Shown in pieces: positions 60,001 to 64,000 of a stretch of DNA of 64,000 nucleotides. The notes beneath the pieces were generated by a model, which did no database searches, was not told the origin of the DNA, and worked only from the letters and a program-made list of their open reading frames with translations. Origin of the DNA: Syngnathus acus (lineage: Eukaryota > Chordata > Actinopteri > Syngnathiformes > Syngnathidae); the NCBI RefSeq assembly GCF_901709675.1, contig NC_051100.1, positions 9,768,786 through 9,832,785 on the forward strand, written 5' to 3'. Numbering within the stretch: the first letter of the stretch is position 1; the number at the start of each line of letters is the position of its first letter. Made by a program: the position numbers and the translations under genes.

Positions 60001-62799
60001 GAGTGTTTTTTTGGGTGGTGAGGGGGTTGTACCAGACTAAAAGGTTGAAGGGGGGGGGAATGAATTTAATAACTGGCCTCAAACCAGGGTTGTCCTTGTT
60101 GATATTAAAATCCTTGAGTTGCCTCAGTGGGTCCTGGAAACATGAAAATTTGGTGGGCCTTTTGTGGATAGCCCTTACAGTGTTACCTCAAATTTTAAAT
60201 GTGCCAAATGTGGTACATTTTGCAAAAGAAACATATTTTTAGAAAAGAAAAAAAAAAAACAATCACAATAAACATCAGCCACACTTAAGCTACTTCAGCA
60301 AATCTCCCGAGACCTGAACACGACCTGAACAGGCGAGTTCATAAGGAGTGTTCAGATTGTCTTTTCTTGATTAAACCCAGTGACCATTTTTATATTTGTA
60401 TATATGTATGTTCAATTCCAATTTTCTAAACTGAAAATATTTTAAGCATCATAGAATGTAAACTGAATTCATTCATTTGAAACTCAAACGATGGCGGCAC
60501 TTTAGCATGAAGTGACTGCAGTTGCCCTCAGCTCGTCAGCAGCATTGGGTTTGGTGTTTCAAAGCGTTCTCCTACCTGGCAACAGGCTAGAAACTCTCAC
60601 TGGGGTTCCAGTCTGGTGTGTTTTTTAGCCAATCAATCACAGTAATGTTATGGTACTTTTACCTCGCTTTTGGCGGTTCTGACAGTAAGTGCGGGTGCCA
60701 CGTTGACACGTATCATATCGGCATCCTCCAAAAAGCTTGACGCTTAAGGTGCTCTAAAATGTCACCCGTTGATTATGGACTTCGGAACCAACACCTGGAG
60801 ATGATATGGCGCGCCAACTATCACTGACAGAGAAATCTCCTTGGATTGTATTCCATGCTACTCTTTCTCTACAATCTGGGTCCTTGATTCCCACATGGCA
60901 TGCAAAATTTACTTTCACCTGAAAATAGAACTTTGGACCACTGAGCCATAGTCCAGTTCTTGCTCTCCTTAGACCGGGCGTCACGCTCCTCACATCAGCT
61001 CTGTTTCGAGAGTGACTTGATTCGGACTGTGTATTAAATAATGAACAAATTTAATTTGCAGGCTATCTGAATGTTTGGGCTCTACAAACGTCACCTTGAT
61101 CCAAAGTGGTTGGGGAAAAAAAACATTCTCACTGCCGTCTCAAGCAGATCTGCTAATTATACAAACAAAATCCTTGTGATTAATGCACCACAGACATCTT
61201 CAATCAGTTTTTATTAGTCTGCTTACGGATATTACGTTAAATATTGAGCTGGATTTACAAACCTAGCAAAGCCCTTTCCTCTTGCACCTCCGAGCATCAA
61301 AGCATAGAATCGAATGGCACTTAGAGATATTAACACGACTGGGGAAAAAGGCCTGGACAAATGAGACGTCACCGCCATGACCCATAAGGCCGACGAAGCC
61401 TATTCTGATGAGCCGTAATTATGTTTTCGTGAAGCCAAGTGGCGGTGTGCCTGACAGAAGCTGAAAGACATAAACAATTACCTTCCAACCGATGCTGAGC
61501 CTGTTCAATTATTTCACAAGACGTCTTCTAGTACTTTACAATGTACGTCACAAACGCCTAAGCGGCGACATTGACGGCAGATTTCATTCTTTGACCATGG
61601 CTATGGAGAGAAAAAATAAAGTGTCCTTGAGCTGCAAGCGAGGCGGAATAAAAGATGTTTTACCTCTATTCAGAACGAGCATTCATTTGCTTCTTTCGAC
61701 TCGAGTCACCCCTCAGTAGTGACAGTTGGATGTGAAAGCAAGAGAATTCTCCTTGAACACCTGTACATTTAAAGCTACGCATTTGTGTGACATGCAGTAT
61801 TTCTGTTACCTGGCTCAGTGATGTTGAGTAGGGAGCAGGAGTAAGGATCTTCTCGGTCCTCCTCTGGGATGGCACATCCATGTTTGCCCACAATAAACTT
61901 CACCCCCACTCTGAAAACAAGGACATACAATTGTTTTGCAAAAGCTTGCCTAGCAGTCCACTTCTAGTTACCATGGTAACTAAGGGGTTTGCTAGAAAGG
62001 GTCATCATGCTGCATCTGTGATCTTGGCTTCAGAGGGTGACGGATGCGGACAGTATTGCCCGAAGGGCAGGTAAAGAAAATAAGTTTGGTTATTTGTCAC
62101 CAGCTGCTGCAGGCTTTGTTTTAACTTCAGCAATCTGTCCTGGGAGAGAATAAAAACACAAGTTGGAGCTGGAACCTTGCTGACCTGTGCTTGAAGTGAG
62201 GGTGTTGGAGCAAGTAGCCCAGCCAGGTGTCCCTTATGGCTTGTCGCAGTGTGTAATGCTGTCTGGCTGATAAAACTCCCACCAGAACTTCATAGGACGG
62301 TACCACTCCATCTGCATTGGATACAAAACATCCAGCATGACAACCGTGCCTACAGAAAAAAAACTCAGATATGTCAGTCAGAATTGTATTTGGACTGCGA
62401 ATTTGAAATACTGTAATAATTTGACATGAAGCGACCGAATGAGAGATGCTGAGTTCGCATTCATCACCTAGAAACGCCCCAACATTGCTCAGCTGTCACA
62501 TTTTTGTGACTTAAAACACGCACTAAGCTTATGTACAGTATACTACACAAGCGTAAACCCGAATTTCCCTTATTAGCGACACAAACACCAACAATAACCG
62601 ACGAAGCGAAGTTAGCCAAGCGTGCGTCTGCGTCCAAAAAGTTGCCGGAGAGAGGAGGTGAAGCCCCGCCGTCAAACGTCAAAGTACCCGAGAGTGTGTC
62701 GTCGTCTTCCAGCGGCGTGGGGCACCGTTGTTGAGCCAACCAAAAGTGCACCAGTACAGCGAGAGCACAGGGCAGAAGAACCAGCGCTAGCCTCCGCAT
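53335..62799 (-). CDS. b3galnt2: B3GALNT2, beta-1,3-N-acetylgalactosaminyltransferase 2 (whole spliced gene)
   Basis: ER/Golgi type II membrane enzyme of family GT31. It adds beta1,3-GalNAc to GlcNAc-beta1,4-Man on alpha-dystroglycan (core M3); human loss causes dystroglycanopathy. Coding exons in transcript order: 62688-62799, 62185-62311, 61810-61910, 57650-57849, 57478-57573, 57307-57417, 57153-57231, 56559-56742, 55372-55497, 55125-55284, 55001-55057, 54014-54151. They give 1491 nt, 496 residues (human 500), without a break. Residues 4-22 are an uncleaved signal-anchor. The GT31 DxD motif is TDDDCYID (Asp 351-353), with FWWGKF and the catalytic-loop [14 protein letters not shown] (433-446) downstream. 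N-glycosylation sequons occur at NIT, NVT and NSS. The Cys-rich tail CGDPCGC matches human CGDPCRC. Several introns are only 60-90 bp; intron 3 is about 4 kb. Confidence 0.96.
54014..54151 (-). CDS. b3galnt2: B3GALNT2 exon 12, residues 452-496 and stop
   Basis: Encodes [40 protein letters not shown] and CPWGQ, stop TAA at 54014-54016. Aligns with human [20 protein letters not shown] to the Cys-rich end. Confidence 0.95.
   Translation of the reverse strand, partial: DPSWLCEKECYLDMLSSPQHTAQELRVLWDRKRTCGDPCGCPWGQ
55001..55057 (-). CDS. b3galnt2: B3GALNT2 exon 11, residues 433-451
   Basis: 19 codons, [19 protein letters not shown]. The Glu-Asp pair is the conserved ED-V-x-x-G catalytic-loop motif of beta1,3-glycosyltransferases. 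Confidence 0.96.
55125..55284 (-). CDS. b3galnt2: B3GALNT2 exon 10, residues 379-432
   Basis: Encodes [65 protein letters not shown] is the conserved acceptor-side motif. Donor CAG|GTAGGC; followed by a 67-bp intron. Confidence 0.96.
55372..55497 (-). CDS. b3galnt2: B3GALNT2 exon 9, residues 337-379 (DxD motif)
   Basis: Encodes [20 protein letters not shown] then [24 protein letters not shown] binds the metal-UDP-GalNAc donor. Acceptor TGACAG, donor GAAA|GTAAGT. Confidence 0.96.
56559..56742 (-). CDS. b3galnt2: B3GALNT2 exon 8, residues 276-337
   Basis: Encodes [59 protein letters not shown]. The VFVDVVDTY block is the GT31 hallmark before DxD. Donor AATG|GTACGG. Confidence 0.95.
57153..57231 (-). 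CDS. b3galnt2: B3GALNT2 exon 7, residues 250-276
   Basis: Encodes [20 protein letters not shown] then FTFTIY (human [20 protein letters not shown]). Two CAG acceptors are close together here; only the upstream one keeps the frame. Donor TACG|GTTGGT is non-consensus after +2. Confidence 0.9.
57307..57417 (-). CDS. b3galnt2: B3GALNT2 exon 6, residues 213-249
   Basis: 37 codons, [20 protein letters not shown], then [17 protein letters not shown]. The intron before it is just 60 bp. Confidence 0.95.
57478..57573 (-). CDS. b3galnt2: B3GALNT2 exon 5, residues 181-212
   Basis: 32 codons, [32 protein letters not shown] (human LWYKPVEQFILPE). Acceptor TTCACAG, donor AAG|GTAGGA. Confidence 0.95.
57650..57849 (-). 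CDS. b3galnt2: B3GALNT2 exon 4, residues 114-180
   Basis: Starts with a diverged segment ([20 protein letters not shown]), then [20 protein letters not shown] and [13 protein letters not shown]. The lengths line up with human, so no exon is missing across the 4-kb intron 3. Donor GAG|GTCGCT. Confidence 0.9.
57927..57942. repeat. T16 homopolymer in B3GALNT2 intron 3
   Basis: Sixteen T; about 80 bp upstream (transcript sense) of exon 4. Confidence 0.95.
60485..60990 (-). pseudogene. Degenerate Tc1-family transposase relic
   Basis: On the minus strand, pieces of a Tc1/mariner transposase can be read with frame changes: [18 protein letters not shown] then GNQGPR near 60985-60880, a diverged SSPGVG block near 60800, and later the nucleotide counterpart of ITVIDW, with PDxNPxEN only in decayed form (about 60640-60580). 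Frameshifts and stops rule out function. The terminal repeats were not found. It sits in B3GALNT2 intron 3, in the same orientation as the gene. Confidence 0.7.
61810..61910 (-). CDS. b3galnt2: B3GALNT2 exon 3, residues 80-114
   Basis: Encodes [33 protein letters not shown], with a conserved N-glycosylation sequon. Acceptor TTTTCAG, donor CCAG|GTAACA. Confidence 0.95.
62185..62311 (-). CDS. b3galnt2: B3GALNT2 exon 2, residues 38-80
   Basis: Encodes [40 protein letters not shown]: the conserved GT31 opening (human [20 protein letters not shown]). Acceptor AATGCAG, donor CACAG|GTCAGC. Confidence 0.93.
62688..62799 (-). CDS. b3galnt2: B3GALNT2 exon 1, residues 1-38 (signal anchor)
   Basis: ATG at 62797-62799, then a hydrophobic stretch [17 protein letters not shown]. 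The donor TCGG|GTACTT was chosen because its phase fits exon 2 and its length (38 codons) matches the human first exon; the frame stays open for a further 55 codons into the intron, so the donor is less certain than the others. Confidence 0.82.
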
Positions 62800-63030
62800 G
62801 GACGGAACGCTTCATTTACCCGAAGTAACGTCGAGCAGAAGCGGAGTGCAGGTTTTTCCCGAGCGGTGCTGTTCGCACTGAGGACCGTTCGGAATGGGAG
62901 CTTCATTTGAGTACCGCGGATCTGTCTCGGAATACTTCTCAGCACCGCCTCATGTCCGCCTCTGATGCTGCGAGAGCTCCACCAATGGGGGCGAGGAGCT
63001 TTGCCGAGGTGCATTGTGGAACTTGAAGTT
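62800..63030 (-). promoter_or_regulatory. B3GALNT2 proximal promoter / 5' UTR
   Basis: Locally GC- and CpG-rich sequence directly upstream of the ATG, dropping to AT-rich DNA beyond 63040. No TATA box seen. A ZNF143-like site closes its upstream edge. Confidence 0.5.
63011..63029 (-). promoter_or_regulatory. ZNF143-like site in the B3GALNT2 promoter
   Basis: Minus strand reads ACTTCAAGTTCCACAATGC, 15 of 19 positions of the Staf/ZNF143 consensus ACTACAATTCCCAGAATGC, about 215 bp upstream of the start codon. Confidence 0.35.
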
Positions 63031-63800
63031 CACAATGAAGCTGATGCATGCTAGCGAATTAAATATACAAAAAATGTGGATAATGAAATGATTAATTATT
63101 ATAGTAGTCATGATGAAATTGTTAATTTCATTATTACTATTATTTAAACTAGAAGATTCAAACAACGCAACAGCTAGGAATGGCTCATATGATGTGAACG
63201 GACTAAAAAAAAGTGACCTTAGATAACACAACTTCTTAAAGGATGGGCACAGAGTGCTGCACATAAATCATTTCAACAGAAAATATTGTGCGTGGCCGGG
63301 AAATATTTGAAACAAATGTCTCCTGACGCTGCGGTCTTGGAGAGGAGGCGACTCCCACCACGAACGACTGCTTCCACGCTTGCATGATCTTCATTCACTC
63401 GATTTGAGGTGCTAATGTTATTTTCAAGACCACAGCACTCGTGTAAAGGGAAACGCAGACGGGGAGCTTGTCTTATCTGATCTCAGGATGTAGAAATGGC
63501 GAAGTTGAAAAACACCCTGGAGGAAGCTTATATGATTAATCTTATCAGAAATCATTGCCACTTCATGGAATTTCAATATACTTTGAGGGCTTGCGGCATC
63601 ATTCGGATAATAATGAGCTGGCACCAATTTTAAGTGTGATAATGGACTACCCTGGGGATGATTACGTCCCTGTGCATCCAGATTCATAAATACAAAAATA
63701 CAGTGATTTACAATTTTCTCCGCAGCATATTTTTGCATAGAAAAGTTTATTCCGTCTGCATTCAACGCTCTTTGACGTCTGCTAGTCAAGTGAGTTAGAG
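63031..63800. other. Region upstream of B3GALNT2
   Basis: AT-rich, no supportable gene; small CG-richer patch near 63290-63370. Confidence 0.5.
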
Positions 63801-64000
63801 CAGTGTTTCCCAACCAGTGTGCCGTGAGAGATGTTCAGCTGTGCCGTGGGAAATTGTAGTGTAAGGGGCGGGGGAAGAGAGTTAGGGTTCCAAAGTAGGG
63901 TTTAAAGCTAGGGTTAGGGGCCTTATGTATTTACACATAAATACTTGCATTTGATGGCATATGCATACGCAGCGAGGGTCCAATTCTAAAAGTGTACCTA
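63801..64000. mobile_element. hAT-like dispersed repeat, left end (runs off the window)
   Basis: CAGTGTTTCCCAACCAGTGT followed by GCCGTGAGAGA and GCCGTGGGAAAT, a familiar vertebrate hAT-derived repeat start. The other end lies beyond the window. Contains degenerate GGGTTAGGG-like stretches around 63880-63920. Confidence 0.5.

Larger units (their letters stand above)
57850..61809 (-). other. B3GALNT2 intron 3 (4.0 kb)
   Basis: AT-rich; holds the T16 run, a TG-rich stretch near 58165-58195 and the Tc1 relic. No exon is missing by protein alignment. Confidence 0.6.

Noticed and set aside
60754-60993. 79-codon minus-strand frame as a B3GALNT2 exon or independent gene
   Set aside because: Nucleotide similarity is to a Tc1 transposase in a different frame; B3GALNT2 exons 3 and 4 join without it.
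63870-63930. Interstitial telomeric repeat
   Set aside because: GGGTTAGGG-like pieces are few, irregular and inside a hAT-like repeat; not a tandem (TTAGGG)n array.
1-64000. CRISPR array, phage, operon or other prokaryote-type system
   Set aside because: No regularly spaced repeats, no dense coding; all genes are intron-containing vertebrate genes.

Overview
This window is vertebrate nuclear DNA, almost certainly from a ray-finned (percomorph-type) fish. Three spliced, vertebrate-type genes can be reconstructed exon by exon. Some of their introns are very short (60-120 bp). Long stretches are AT-rich and non-coding, with microsatellites and typical teleost dispersed repeats: tRNA-derived SINE, hAT and Tc1 relics. 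No bacterial or viral gene set is present. A syngnathid-like fish is possible from the repeat flavour, but I cannot establish this.

Layout. 1-11.7 kb: no supportable gene; AT-rich intergenic DNA downstream of ARID4B, including a diverged ~190-bp direct duplication near 10.1/10.6 kb. 11.7-42.6 kb (minus strand): ARID4B, with 23 coding exons that splice in frame to a 1306-residue protein (human about 1312). Its long introns hold a 310-bp hAT MITE with a perfect 8-bp target duplication, a (TG)n array and SINE scraps. 42.3-43.2 kb: head-to-head promoter region between ARID4B (-) and GGPS1 (+), CpG-rich on the ARID4B side, with a ZNF143/THAP11-type motif. 43.2-48.2 kb (plus strand): GGPS1, three coding exons, 313 residues. 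48.2-53.3 kb: intergenic DNA between converging genes, with a complete-looking SINE and other repeats. 53.3-63.0 kb (minus strand): B3GALNT2, 12 coding exons, 496 residues (human 500), carrying a degenerate Tc1 transposase relic in intron 3. 63.0-64.0 kb: upstream of B3GALNT2, ending in a hAT-like repeat.

The order ARID4B(-) / GGPS1(+) / B3GALNT2(-) matches human 1q42.3, except that TBCE, which lies between GGPS1 and B3GALNT2 in human, is not detectable here. The genes do not form a pathway: ARID4B is a Sin3-HDAC chromatin subunit, GGPS1 makes geranylgeranyl diphosphate for prenylation, and B3GALNT2 builds the O-mannosyl glycan core of dystroglycan. I found no sign of a new biological system. 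The most useful results are the exact gene models (including a two-codon first coding exon and a GC-AG intron in ARID4B), the missing TBCE, and the repeat and regulatory details.
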